Shown here one piece after another: positions 25,422 to 34,570 of a stretch of DNA of 64,000 nt (within the stretch, counting starts at the first letter, position 1; each line of letters begins with the position of its first letter). A model generated the notes under the pieces. It was not told where the DNA came from. It made no database searches and saw only the letters and a list, made by a program, of their open reading frames with translations. Source of the DNA: J054 sp965221985 (GTDB lineage Bacteria; Pseudomonadota; Gammaproteobacteria; Steroidobacterales; GCA-2729495). The position numbers were made by a program, and so were the translations under genes. The stretch covers positions 2,604,001-2,668,000 of the forward strand of contig OZ244928.1 of NCBI GenBank assembly GCA_965221985.1, written 5' to 3'.

Positions 25422-26849
25422 CTATCGATTAATCGCGTGAATGGCACGATGATCCACAGACAGGGCCGCCTCATGCAAGGCTTCCGTCAGCGTGGGGTGA
25501 CCGTGGATGGTTCGCTGCAAATCTTCGGTAGAGGCTTCAAATTCCATCGCGACCACGGCTTCGCCGATGAGCTCGCCTGCGAGGGGCCCGACGATGTGGA
25601 CACCTAAGATCCGATCAGTTTGCACATCGGAGAGCATTTTTACCAAGCCGGAATCATGGTCCATGGCTTTGGCTCGGCCGCTGGCCGCAAAGCTAAAACT
25701 GCCAGACTTGAAGTTTACGCCTGCATCCCGCAGTTCTTTCTCCGTCCGGCCAACCCAGGCAATTTCCGGGGAAGTGTAAATAATTGAAGGGATGACGGAG
25801 TAATTCATTTCCGCGGTTTGACCGGCAATCAGGTCCGCCACCATGACGCCCTCTTCCGATCCCTTGTGGGCCAGCATCGGCCCGCGCACCACGTCGCCGA
25901 TGGCATACACATTGAGCGCCGTGGTGCGGCATTCATCGTCAACAATGATAAAACCGCGTTCATCAACATCAACGCCCGCCAAGGGATCTAATAAGCCTTC
26001 CGTATAGGGTCGCCGGCCAACAGCGACGATTACTTTATCGACGCTAATTTCATGGCCACCTTGCGTATCATCGTACTTCAGCAAGACACCATCATCGCTG
26101 AGTTCGCTATCTTGTACCTTGGCGCCTAAACGAATATCGAGTCCTTGCTTCTTAAATTGTCGTTGCGCTTCACGCGCAATTTGCGCATCAGCCATGAATA
26201 AGAATTCATCCATAGCCTCCAAGATCGTGACCTTGGACCCCAGACGCGCCCATACGCTGCCGAGCTCCAAACCGATTACACCTGCGCCAATAACGCCCAG
26301 CCGCTTCGGTACTTCTTGAAATTCCAACGCGCCCCACGAGTCAACCACCACATCACCGTTAAACGGGGCGACTTTTAGCTCCACGGGAGACGATCCTGTG
26401 GCTAAAACGATGTATTCGGCTTCGAGTAATTCCGCATCGCCATCATGCGGGCGATATTCAACCTTCTTATCCGGCAACAAGCGGCCCCGGCCAAATAATC
26501 CCGTGACCTTGTTGGCTTTGAATAGCGCTTGAATGCCCCCGCTGAGTTGACGGGTGATATCGGCTTTGCGCCGCTGCATTTGATCGAGATTCAACTCAAG
26601 TTCGCCCACGCCGATGCCGTGATTGGAAAACTCCGACTTCGCGCGGTGATAGAGCTCTGAGGACTCCAACAAAGCCTTTGACGGTATACAGCCAGCGTTC
26701 AGGCAGGTGCCGCCAAAGGCCGGGCTTGCATCTCGATTTTGCCAAGCGTCAATACAGGCCGTATTCAAACCTTGTTGAGCCGCGCGGATCGCCGCTACGT
26801 AGCCCGCGGGCCCCGCGCCAATAACCACGACATCAAATTTTCTACTCAT
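25422..26849 (-). CDS. lpdA: dihydrolipoyl dehydrogenase (E3)
   Basis: A 475-residue flavoprotein that reoxidises dihydrolipoyl groups and passes electrons to NAD. The FAD fold VVIGAGPAGYVAAIRAAQQG starts the protein. The redox-active disulfide is in GGTCLNAGCIPSK, the NAD fold is VIGAGVIGLELGSVW, and the C-terminal dimerisation domain carries HGHPTLTEALHEA with the catalytic His-Glu pair. It is third in the sucA-sucB-lpd unit, so it mainly serves the 2-oxoglutarate dehydrogenase complex. Confidence 0.97.
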   Translation of the reverse strand: MSRKFDVVVIGAGPAGYVAAIRAAQQGLNTACIDAWQNRDASPAFGGTCLNAGCIPSKALLESSELYHRAKSEFSNHGIGVGELELNLDQMQRRKADITRQLSGGIQALFKANKVTGLFGRGRLLPDKKVEYRPHDGDAELLEAEYIVLATGSSPVELKVAPFNGDVVVDSWGALEFQEVPKRLGVIGAGVIGLELGSVWARLGSKVTILEAMDEFLFMADAQIAREAQRQFKKQGLDIRLGAKVQDSELSDDGVLLKYDDTQGGHEISVDKVIVAVGRRPYTEGLLDPLAGVDVDERGFIIVDDECRTTALNVYAIGDVVRGPMLAHKGSEEGVMVADLIAGQTAEMNYSVIPSIIYTSPEIAWVGRTEKELRDAGVNFKSGSFSFAASGRAKAMDHDSGLVKMLSDVQTDRILGVHIVGPLAGELIGEAVVAMEFEASTEDLQRTIHGHPTLTEALHEAALSVDHRAIHAINR

Positions 26850-26916
26850 TTTCTACGCACCCTTGGCAGGCCGAAGTGTCATTTCAGCGGCCACCATGAT
26901 CAAGCAATTATTGATT

Positions 26917-28149
26917 CTAAACTTGTAACAACAAGCGGCCCGGATCTTCCAGTGACTCTTTTACCGCCACAAGAAATTGAACCGCTTCTCTACCGTCGAT
27001 GATTCGGTGATCATAGGTCAAGGCCAAGTACATCACGGGCCGCGCGACGACCTCGCCATTTACAACCATGGCCCGCTCTTCGATCTTGTGCATGCCCAGG
27101 ATGCCACTTTGCGGGGGATTCAAAATGGGTGTCGACAACATGGAACCGAAAACGCCGCCGTTGGTAATCGTGAAGGTTCCGCCTGTCAAGTCATCCATCG
27201 AGATGTTCCCGTCACGGGCTTTGCGTCCATAGGCACGTATGCCCCTCTCGACTTCGGCGAAGCTCATGCGGTCCGCATTACGCAGCACCGGCACCAGCAA
27301 GCCTCGTTCGCTAGACACGGCAATGCCGATATCAAAGTAATCGTGATAAACAATGTCACCGTTTTCCACGGAAGCATTGACTACTGGGAATCGCAGCAAG
27401 GCCTCGATACTTGCGCGAACGAAAAATGACATGAAACCCAGCTTGGTTTCATGCTTTTTTTCAAAACTCTCTTTGTAACGGTTGCGTAAAGCTATGACTT
27501 CGCTGAGATCTACCTCGTTAAAGGTCGTCAACATCGCCGCCGTTTGCTGCGCTTCGACCATACGTTCCGCGATGCGAGATCTCAGCCTACTCATGGCGAC
27601 GCGATGCTCGCGACGTTCTGTCGATACGCTGGCCGGTGCCGGCTCCGGCACCGCAGATGGTTCTTCCTGGGTGTCGGGCTGTACTTGGCGATCGACATAG
27701 GCCAGCACATCTGCTTTCAGAATACGGCCACCTTGTCCGCTACCGGCGACCTCGCTTGGATCCAGGTCGTGCTCTTTCAACAATCTGCGCACTGCCGGAC
27801 TGAGTTTGCCTTCGCTGCTGGTGTCGTGCGCCGTTGCCGCCGCAGCGGGCGGCGCGGTGGCGACCACGGAATCGGCGGCTGTAGGCGCCGCGGACGGGGC
27901 ATCATCAGCAGCGCTAGGCTCGAGGATGGCCAGTAGCTCGCCACCGGTGACCGTAGCGCCGTTTTGTAGTTTTATCTCACTTAAGGTGCCCGCCACGGGT
28001 GCGGGTACCTCAAGCACCACCTTATCCGTTTCGAGATCTACTAAATTTTCATCGCGGGCAACCACATCTCCGGGTGACTTGTGCCAAGAAACTAAGGTTG
28101 CATCCGCCACCGACTCCGGTAACTGCGGGACTTTTACTTCCACGCTCAT
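26917..28149 (-). CDS. sucB: 2-oxoglutarate dehydrogenase E2, dihydrolipoyl succinyltransferase
   Basis: A 410-residue complex core protein. A single lipoyl domain (1-80) has the modified lysine in DLETDKVVLEV. An Ala/Pro linker, the peripheral-subunit-binding domain (LSPAVRRLLKEHDLDPSEVAGSGQGGRILKADV) and the catalytic domain follow. HRIIDGREAVQFL holds the active-site His and Asp. It transfers succinyl groups to CoA. It lies 17 bases after sucA and 67 bases before lpd. Confidence 0.97.
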   Translation of the reverse strand: MSVEVKVPQLPESVADATLVSWHKSPGDVVARDENLVDLETDKVVLEVPAPVAGTLSEIKLQNGATVTGGELLAILEPSAADDAPSAAPTAADSVVATAPPAAAATAHDTSSEGKLSPAVRRLLKEHDLDPSEVAGSGQGGRILKADVLAYVDRQVQPDTQEEPSAVPEPAPASVSTERREHRVAMSRLRSRIAERMVEAQQTAAMLTTFNEVDLSEVIALRNRYKESFEKKHETKLGFMSFFVRASIEALLRFPVVNASVENGDIVYHDYFDIGIAVSSERGLLVPVLRNADRMSFAEVERGIRAYGRKARDGNISMDDLTGGTFTITNGGVFGSMLSTPILNPPQSGILGMHKIEERAMVVNGEVVARPVMYLALTYDHRIIDGREAVQFLVAVKESLEDPGRLLLQV

Positions 28150-28166
28150 GGTCTAGATTTCCTCGC

Positions 28167-30998
28167 TTAGCGATCAATACGCAGCGCGGCTTCCACCAGC
28201 GCTTGCTGTTGCTGTACATGCAATTTAAAAATACCTGACGCCGGCGCCGCTGCATGCGGACGCCCTGCATAAAACAGTAATTGCTCCGGGCTTAAGGGCT
28301 TTTGTAAACGGTGTCGGATTTGGTACCAAGCGCCCTGGTTTTGCGGTTCTTCCTGGCACCACACGACTTCCGTGGTTTTTGGGTATGCGGACAGTACGGA
28401 GCGAAATTCTCGTACCGGAAACGGGTATAGCTGCTCAAGCCGGACCACTGCCACATCGCTAATCTGATTGGCCCGGCGCGCTTCCAGCAAGTCATAGAAG
28501 ACTTTGCCACTGCAGAACACGACCCGCTCCACACCATTGGGGTCTGGCTGGTCAATATCACCAATCACGGTCTGAAAGCTACCTTCCAGTAATTCACTGA
28601 GCGGTGAACTGGCCAGGCGATGACGCAACAAGCTTTTTGGTGTCATGACCACCAATGGCTTGCGCAAGGGCCGCAGCATCTGCCGCCGAAGCATATGAAA
28701 GGTTTGCGCAGGCGTGGATGGGACACAAACCTGGACATTGTTTTCCGCGCACAGCTGCAAAAAGCGTTCTAGTCGCGCCGATGAATGTTCAGGACCCTGA
28801 CCCTCATAGCCATGCGGCAGGAATAGCGTCAATCCACAGAGTCGACCCCACTTGGCCTCGCCCGATGTAATGAACTGATCGATGACCACTTGCGCGCCAT
28901 TGGCAAAGTCGCCGAATTGCCCTTCCCAGATCACTAAGGTTTCAGGATCGGTACTCGCAAAACCATATTCGAAACCCATGACCGCTTCTTCGGACAATAA
29001 AGAGTCTGTAACGATAAAGGAGCCACGACGATTATCGGCGTCGTCCAGAGGTACGTAGGACCGGCCAGTATTCTGGTCGAACAAGGCCGCGTGACGATGA
29101 AAAAACGTTCCCCGGCGACTGTCCTGCCCGGTTAGGCGGATGCGATATCCTTCTCGCAACAAACTACCGTAGGCCATGAGCTCGGCAAAACCCCAATCCA
29201 TGGGCACCTCGCCGGCAGCCATTCGCTCGCGGTCCGTAACAATGCGCGCCACGCGTGGATGCAAGGTAAAGCCGCGAGGTATTCGCGTAATTTCCCGGCC
29301 CAGATACTCGCTTTCTTCGGAGGAAATTGCAGTTTTTACTGCAAGGTCTGGGTCGCTGCGGGTATACCGTGTCCAGTCCACCGTGAATTCATTACCTAGG
29401 TTGCCGACGACGGCTTGCGGCAGCGGTTCACCCGCGTCTAAGCGTGCCCGGTACAATTCCACCATCTGGTCCGGCTCAGTGGCATCAATGAGGCCCGACT
29501 CCACCAAATGCCGCGTAAAGATCTGCCGCACGGTGGGATGCTGCTTAATTCTTTGGTACATACGCGGTTGCGTGGCGGCCGGTTCATCGGCTTCATTGTG
29601 TCCATGCCGCCGGTAACAGACCAGGTCGATGACCACATCTTTGTGAAATGTCTGGCGATATTCGACGGCTAGACGCGTAACGAAAACACAGGCCGCTGGA
29701 TCGTCGCCGTTTACGTGAAACACCGGCGCTTCGATCATCTTGGCCACGTCACTGCAATAGGGCGTAGAGCGCGCATCGCGGCGATCACTGGTGGTGAAGC
29801 CGACCTGGTTGTTGACCACGATATGCACGGTACCACCGGTACTAAAACCGCGGGCCTGCGACAACTGGAAGGTTTCGGTCACGACACCCTGCCCTGCAAA
29901 GGCGGCGTCTCCGTGAATCAGCACGGGCAGTATTTCTTGACCCGAATCATCGCCCCGGCGCTCTTGCCGTGCCCGCACCGAACCCTCCACGACCGGATTG
30001 ACAATTTCCAAATGGGACGGATTAAACGCCAGTGCCACATGTACCGTATCCCCAGGCGTGCGAATATCCGAGGAGAAACCAAGATGGTACTTAACATCGC
30101 CCGAACCGGTGATGCTATTTAGGTCGTAGGCGTCCTCAAATTCAGTAAATAGCTCCTGGGGCGCCTTGCCGAGGACATTAACCAGCACATTGATGCGGCC
30201 TCGATGAGCCATGCCAATGACACATTCCTGCACGCCCGACGCACCGCCCTGTTGGATCAAATCGTCAAGCATGGGAATTAGGCTGTCGCCGCCTTCTAGG
30301 GAGAAGCGTTTTTGCCCCACGTACTTCGTGTGCAGATAGCGTTCGACCCCTTCAGCCGCGGTCAGTTGTTCCAGAATAGTCCGCATGTCATCAGCAGCGA
30401 AGAGCTCGCCTAACATGCCGCGCTCTAGGCGCTCACGAATCCAACGGCGTTCCCTCCCACGGGACAAATGAGCGAAATCGGCCCCGACGTTGCCGCAATA
30501 GACGGTCTTGAGAATTCGGAGTATTTCACGTAAAGGAAGGCGCTCCTGCCCAGTACCGGCTAAGCCCCCGGTAAAAAACTCCGTATCCATATCCGCCTGG
30601 GTTAGGCCCAAATAGTCCAAGCGAAGGACAATTGGCGTTCGGCGCTGTTCCAGCTCCAGGGGATCTAGCGTGGCAATTTGATGGCCGCGCAGAGAGTAAA
30701 CTTGAATCAAGCGCGCCACGGCGGCCTGTTTTTCGTTGGCGGCGGCTACCGGCGCCGAGCTCTGCGTACGCGATAAATCCGGTTGCCGCCCGGCAGCGAG
30801 CGCAGCGCGGACATCGCGATCGGAAAGTGATTCAGTATCGCCGCCACCGCCAATCCCGGAAAAAAAACGCTGCCAATTCTCGGGTACCGATTTCGGATCT
30901 TGTAGATAGGTTTCGTAGAGATCTTCTACGTAGACGGCATTGCCACCGAATAACGGTGACCAGGCGTAGCGATGCTCAAGGGTTTGGCTCATGGCCAT
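28167..30998 (-). CDS. sucA: 2-oxoglutarate dehydrogenase E1 component
   Basis: A 943-residue thiamine-diphosphate enzyme that decarboxylates 2-oxoglutarate and succinylates the E2 lipoyl group. The N terminus YVEDLYETYLQDPKSVPENWQ docks to E2. VIGMAHRGRINVLVNVLGK and HGDAAFAGQGVVTETFQLSQ mark the E1 active-site region, and the C-terminal transketolase-like part includes LFLPHGYEGQGPEHSSARLERFLQLC. The length is typical. It heads the sucA-sucB-lpd unit; the succinate dehydrogenase genes often found upstream are not here. Confidence 0.98.
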   Translation of the reverse strand: MAMSQTLEHRYAWSPLFGGNAVYVEDLYETYLQDPKSVPENWQRFFSGIGGGGDTESLSDRDVRAALAAGRQPDLSRTQSSAPVAAANEKQAAVARLIQVYSLRGHQIATLDPLELEQRRTPIVLRLDYLGLTQADMDTEFFTGGLAGTGQERLPLREILRILKTVYCGNVGADFAHLSRGRERRWIRERLERGMLGELFAADDMRTILEQLTAAEGVERYLHTKYVGQKRFSLEGGDSLIPMLDDLIQQGGASGVQECVIGMAHRGRINVLVNVLGKAPQELFTEFEDAYDLNSITGSGDVKYHLGFSSDIRTPGDTVHVALAFNPSHLEIVNPVVEGSVRARQERRGDDSGQEILPVLIHGDAAFAGQGVVTETFQLSQARGFSTGGTVHIVVNNQVGFTTSDRRDARSTPYCSDVAKMIEAPVFHVNGDDPAACVFVTRLAVEYRQTFHKDVVIDLVCYRRHGHNEADEPAATQPRMYQRIKQHPTVRQIFTRHLVESGLIDATEPDQMVELYRARLDAGEPLPQAVVGNLGNEFTVDWTRYTRSDPDLAVKTAISSEESEYLGREITRIPRGFTLHPRVARIVTDRERMAAGEVPMDWGFAELMAYGSLLREGYRIRLTGQDSRRGTFFHRHAALFDQNTGRSYVPLDDADNRRGSFIVTDSLLSEEAVMGFEYGFASTDPETLVIWEGQFGDFANGAQVVIDQFITSGEAKWGRLCGLTLFLPHGYEGQGPEHSSARLERFLQLCAENNVQVCVPSTPAQTFHMLRRQMLRPLRKPLVVMTPKSLLRHRLASSPLSELLEGSFQTVIGDIDQPDPNGVERVVFCSGKVFYDLLEARRANQISDVAVVRLEQLYPFPVREFRSVLSAYPKTTEVVWCQEEPQNQGAWYQIRHRLQKPLSPEQLLFYAGRPHAAAPASGIFKLHVQQQQALVEAALRIDR

Positions 30999-31226
30999 GG
31001 CTAGATCATTCGGCTGTTAGAGTCTGGACCTGCGCTCGCGGCAGATACTAAAGGCGCGCTAGTGTAGCTGATGCGTCAAGACGTTGAAATGCGGCTAGTT
31101 CGCTAATAATGGCCTGACCTAACTTAGCTTACGCCAGGAATACGCGGTAACAATTTACAAACGGTTCAGGCCTAGTCACTAGCCCATGAACGGCAAGCCC
31201 TAAGGTCGCTCGGCGAAAAATATCGG

Positions 31227-31763
31227 TCACACGGTGGTGAGCAGATAAACCTCCCAGAGCATTAGCAGGCCGTAACCGAAGCACAAGGCTTCCAGCAAGC
31301 GGATCACCGGAAACTGGCCAAAAATACGCCGATTGGCTAGCAAGGCCAGCAGAATTAGACCGATGGATGTGACGCTGATCTTGACCCAAATGAACGCCAT
31401 GACATCATTGCGAATGAGCCAGTCCATCAGCCCATTCATTTCGGATCCGCCCGTCGCTAGTATGTTTAGGGTCAGCACCGCGTCGGTGCAGCTCATTAAC
31501 AAGGTCGCCAGTACCAACCACAGCACACGCGGTTCATGCCAGTCCAGGAAGACGCGTTGATCGTCGCCGGCTCGCCGTCCATCGCGCCGGCGCGGCCGGA
31601 AACCGCCGTAGATGAAAGATCCCAGGGAATGGCTGCGACGATCAGAATTGCGGCGTCGGTTTTCCTGCCTATACCCACCGGCTGGCGCGGAGGCGGTGGC
31701 CAGAACGGGACGCTGTGATGGACCGACTTTTGCTGCTGACACTTTCCTACCTAGGCCCATCAC
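31227..31763 (-). CDS. DUF5658 family membrane protein
   Basis: A 178-residue protein with a very basic cytoplasmic N terminus (about 1-75; NRRRNSDRRSHSLGSF, RPRRRDGRRAGDD) followed by three or four membrane spans (VLWLVLATLLMSCTDAVLTLNILA, MAFIWVKISVTSIGLILLALLA, LLEALCFGYGLLMLWEVYLL). The core DWHEPRVLW...CTDAVLTLN...GGSEMNGLMDWLI matches DUF5658, a family of unknown function common in gammaproteobacteria. It is a single gene in a leftward orientation, 228 bases from sucA. Confidence 0.78.
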   Translation of the reverse strand: MMGLGRKVSAAKVGPSQRPVLATASAPAGGYRQENRRRNSDRRSHSLGSFIYGGFRPRRRDGRRAGDDQRVFLDWHEPRVLWLVLATLLMSCTDAVLTLNILATGGSEMNGLMDWLIRNDVMAFIWVKISVTSIGLILLALLANRRIFGQFPVIRLLEALCFGYGLLMLWEVYLLTTV

Positions 31764-31999
31764 AGGACGGCGGGTTTAATCTGGGATGAATACTGGTCAC
31801 TAACATTAGAGAAATTTTCTTAAGCAGTAAAGCTAATCGTATGTTTTTATTATGTTAATAGATGATCTTACTACCTTTTCGTCTGCAAATGGGGCTGCGG
31901 CGATAGCTCGTTTGACGCATCATCCGGGAGTGTCGGCGCCAATCGCGCCATTATGTTGCAGCCGATTGCCGTGGGCTCTGAGAAAGGCGGAATCTATAG

Positions 32000-32281
32000 A
32001 TGTTGATCCAAATTATCGTGCACGAATCACCGGCTGGTTTTCGGGCCGAAGCGCCGGCCCTTCGTGATTGTCATTATCGTGCTGGGCACCTGGACGCGTG
32101 CCTAGTTGGCCTCAGACTCGCCATCGAGGGAGATATCGTCAGTCGACTGAGTCAGGGTAATTGGACGGAACAGGCCATCGAGCCCTTGCCGGTGCCGGAA
32201 AATGCACGCGCCTACGAGATGCATATTAATGTGCAACATCTAGAAGCGCTGGCTGCGCATCAGCAATCACGGGGAGCGTGA
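32000..32281 (+). CDS. small protein with HicB-like N-terminal fold
   Basis: A 93-residue ORF. Residues 1-45 (LIQIIVHESPAGFRAEAPALRDCHYRAGHLDACLVGLRLAIEGDI) follow the beta-beta-beta-alpha pattern of HicB-type antitoxin folds (strand, gly-rich turn, AxxPxL-xxC, helix). The C-terminal half has no helix-turn-helix or ribbon DNA-binding motif that I can see. No hicA toxin gene is adjacent, so it is at most an orphan member. It stops 3 bases before the stop of the convergent CPBP gene. Confidence 0.5.
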   Translation: MLIQIIVHESPAGFRAEAPALRDCHYRAGHLDACLVGLRLAIEGDIVSRLSQGNWTEQAIEPLPVPENARAYEMHINVQHLEALAAHQQSRGA

Positions 32282-32283
32282 GC

Positions 32284-33096
32284 TTAGTGCGTCTCCGCCA
32301 CGGAACGCCGATACCGCCATAGCCAGTACAGTGCGATCAGCAGCGCTCCAATCAACACCAAATTGCTATATGCCAAAAACATGCCGGTCGAGCTTGCCGC
32401 CGCGATACCGCGACAGATATTGACCACGGCGTGCCAGATCACGGCCATGAGTATGCTCTGCGACGATTCCCACACCAGCGCCAACCAAATGGCGGCAGAT
32501 AAGATACCGATAGAAAATCCGGCGGCCTGCGCAAGACCAAACTCGGTTCTACTCAGAAAGAACGGCAGATGCCACAACAGCCAAACAGGAAATAGCAGCA
32601 AGGCCGCGACCAGTGGGCCCCGCAGCCGCCGTAGCTGAGCATGCAGAAAGCCGCGCCAACCAGGCTCTTCGCCTAAGGCCTGAATACAGGCACTGACCAA
32701 TACCAGGTCGAGGACATTTTCCCAGCGCAAGACCTCCGCAAACCCCGGGCCGTCGCTATCAAGAATGGGTCGACCCAAAAAAACCAGCAAGCTGCCAGCG
32801 AGCCCCAACAATACGACCGGGCTCAGAGCAGCTAGTGCGAAAGGTCCCCAGCCCACTCGCCAATGTTGCAGGCCCTGGATGATCGTTGCCGCTCCTGCTC
32901 GGCCATGAACCGACCCAGTAACGAGTAGTGCGGCCACGAAGGGTCCGAAGGCTGCAATAGGCTCGAGCCAGCCGAGGTCCGGAAGCGGCAGAATCCCGCG
33001 AATGCTCAGCAAATTCGGCGCTGCCACCAGCCAAGTGAAAGCATAAGCCAGAAAAATAAAGGACAGTAACGGCCGCTGTCTAACGAGTTCCCGCAT
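32284..33096 (-). CDS. CPBP family intramembrane glutamic endopeptidase
   Basis: A 270-residue polytopic membrane protein with about seven spans. EEPGWRGFLHAQL gives the EExxxR motif, and HLPFFLS supplies the conserved histidine of the second motif; a further H lies in MAVIWHAVVN. These are the CAAX protease and bacteriocin-processing (CPBP) active-site residues. Bacterial members have diverse and mostly unknown substrates. It is a single gene whose promoter must lie in the 100-base gap to the divergent glycoside-hydrolase-like gene. Confidence 0.85.
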   Translation of the reverse strand: MRELVRQRPLLSFIFLAYAFTWLVAAPNLLSIRGILPLPDLGWLEPIAAFGPFVAALLVTGSVHGRAGAATIIQGLQHWRVGWGPFALAALSPVVLLGLAGSLLVFLGRPILDSDGPGFAEVLRWENVLDLVLVSACIQALGEEPGWRGFLHAQLRRLRGPLVAALLLFPVWLLWHLPFFLSRTEFGLAQAAGFSIGILSAAIWLALVWESSQSILMAVIWHAVVNICRGIAAASSTGMFLAYSNLVLIGALLIALYWLWRYRRSVAETH

Positions 33097-33198
33097 CCGA
33101 AATTCCTCAATCAGCCTCGTCGAGGCCTATTCCACTGCCGGCCTCATCGGCATCCAGCAAATCATCAAGTCCGCTGCACGGTACTTTGTCAGGCCGGT

Positions 33199-34440
33199 AT
33201 GATGCCCGACATGGTTCAAATTGTTGATTTCTTGCGGCGAGGGCGACCGGCCGTCGGGCTTGGCTTAGCCCGCACCGTTTTGACATTCTTCGGCTTGGGC
33301 ATCGTCGTTCCATTCGCGGGCGCGGGCAGCAGTATCGGGCTAGACATTGCCCCTGAAGGTCTAGTGCGATTCTATAACATTGCGAATTCTGACTTTGATG
33401 TCTACTCGAAAAACCCTAGCGCGGAACAGCAAGCTTGGATGCGGGAAAAATTCACGCGCATGCAAACCTACAGCCCTTATTTTGATAAGCGTCTGGCATG
33501 GTATCCGGCGGCCTGGTTCTACAAGGATAGCTACGCCCTCAAACCGCAGTGGACCGAGTATGCAAGCCATCCGGAATGGTTGCTGCGCAATGCTCAGGGA
33601 CGAGCCCTGTATATACCCTGGGGATGCAAGAACGGGAGCTGTCCGCAGTTCGCTGCCGACTTTGGCAACCCAGCATTTCGTGCTCATTGGATCAAGCAAG
33701 CGCAAGAAAAGATTGCGCTGGGTTACCGCGGCATTTGGGTAGACGATGTCAATCTCACCTGGCGAGTGAGCGATGGTCAAGGCCGCCACCAAAAACCCAT
33801 CGACCCGAGAACGGGCCTTGCCATGACACTAACTGATTGGCGCCGTTACTTCGCCGAATTCATGGAGACCCTGCGCGCGACCCTACCCGGCATCGAAATC
33901 GCACACAATTCAATCTGGTATGCCGGACCAATCGATGACCGCTCAATTCTGCGCCAGATTGATGCCGCGGATTTCATCAATCTCGAGCGGGGCGCCAGCG
34001 ACCCGGGGCTCAAGCGAGGCAGCGGCGAATTTGGCTTCGAGCGCTTTCTTGCATTTATCGATTTGGTGCACTCGCGCGGAAAGGCCGTGATCCTGATGGA
34101 CTACGGCAATTCCCTCAAGCAACGGGAGTTTGGACTTGCCGCCTGGCTATTGATCAATACTGGACGCGACTTGATCAGTAGTAATCAGCTCCGCTGGACT
34201 TCGCCCGATGGTTTTTGGGCAGGTTACGAACTCAACTTGGGTAAGGCGGTGGGCCCAAGAGAATCGTGGCGGGGCTTGCTAAGACGAGAGTTCGACTGCG
34301 GCTTAGTGCTTCTGAATCAGCCGGAGGCGCCGGCTAGAGCGCTAGCGATGCCAGCCGGATACCGGCGTATTGATGGTGACGCGGCTGGCAGCTTTCTGCT
34401 ACGCGGCGGTGAAGCCGCTGTTGTCTTACGCGACTGTTAG
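33199..34440 (+). CDS. putative glycoside hydrolase (GHL15-like), copy 1
   Basis: A 413-residue protein with an N-terminal hydrophobic signal (VLTFFGLGIVVPFAGAGSS). The body is a TIM-barrel-like fold typical of putative hydrolase families modelled on family 15-like GHL proteins. Candidate acidic residues lie in GIWVDDVNLTW and EIAHNSIWYAG, and INLERGASDPG and VILMDYGNS follow the strand pattern. It is a paralogue of the gene at 50003-51103: the shared order is YSPY, a CxxGxCxQxA segment, GYxGxWxD, IDPRT, WxRYxAE, IEIxHNSIWYA and FxNxERG. Both copies flank the exopolysaccharide locus, so they probably trim or degrade its polymer. The exact substrate is unknown. Confidence 0.65.
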   Translation: MMPDMVQIVDFLRRGRPAVGLGLARTVLTFFGLGIVVPFAGAGSSIGLDIAPEGLVRFYNIANSDFDVYSKNPSAEQQAWMREKFTRMQTYSPYFDKRLAWYPAAWFYKDSYALKPQWTEYASHPEWLLRNAQGRALYIPWGCKNGSCPQFAADFGNPAFRAHWIKQAQEKIALGYRGIWVDDVNLTWRVSDGQGRHQKPIDPRTGLAMTLTDWRRYFAEFMETLRATLPGIEIAHNSIWYAGPIDDRSILRQIDAADFINLERGASDPGLKRGSGEFGFERFLAFIDLVHSRGKAVILMDYGNSLKQREFGLAAWLLINTGRDLISSNQLRWTSPDGFWAGYELNLGKAVGPRESWRGLLRREFDCGLVLLNQPEAPARALAMPAGYRRIDGDAAGSFLLRGGEAAVVLRDC

Positions 34441-34570
34441 CTAGCTTAGTGCATTGCAAGCTGGCCAATGTCGCAGCCGGTGCAATTTAAGCTGCCATTG
34501 GCGCGTGGAGCGGAACGCGATCTCGGTTGATACTGGCCGGCGTTGCCAATCACGCGCACTTTACGGGTAG

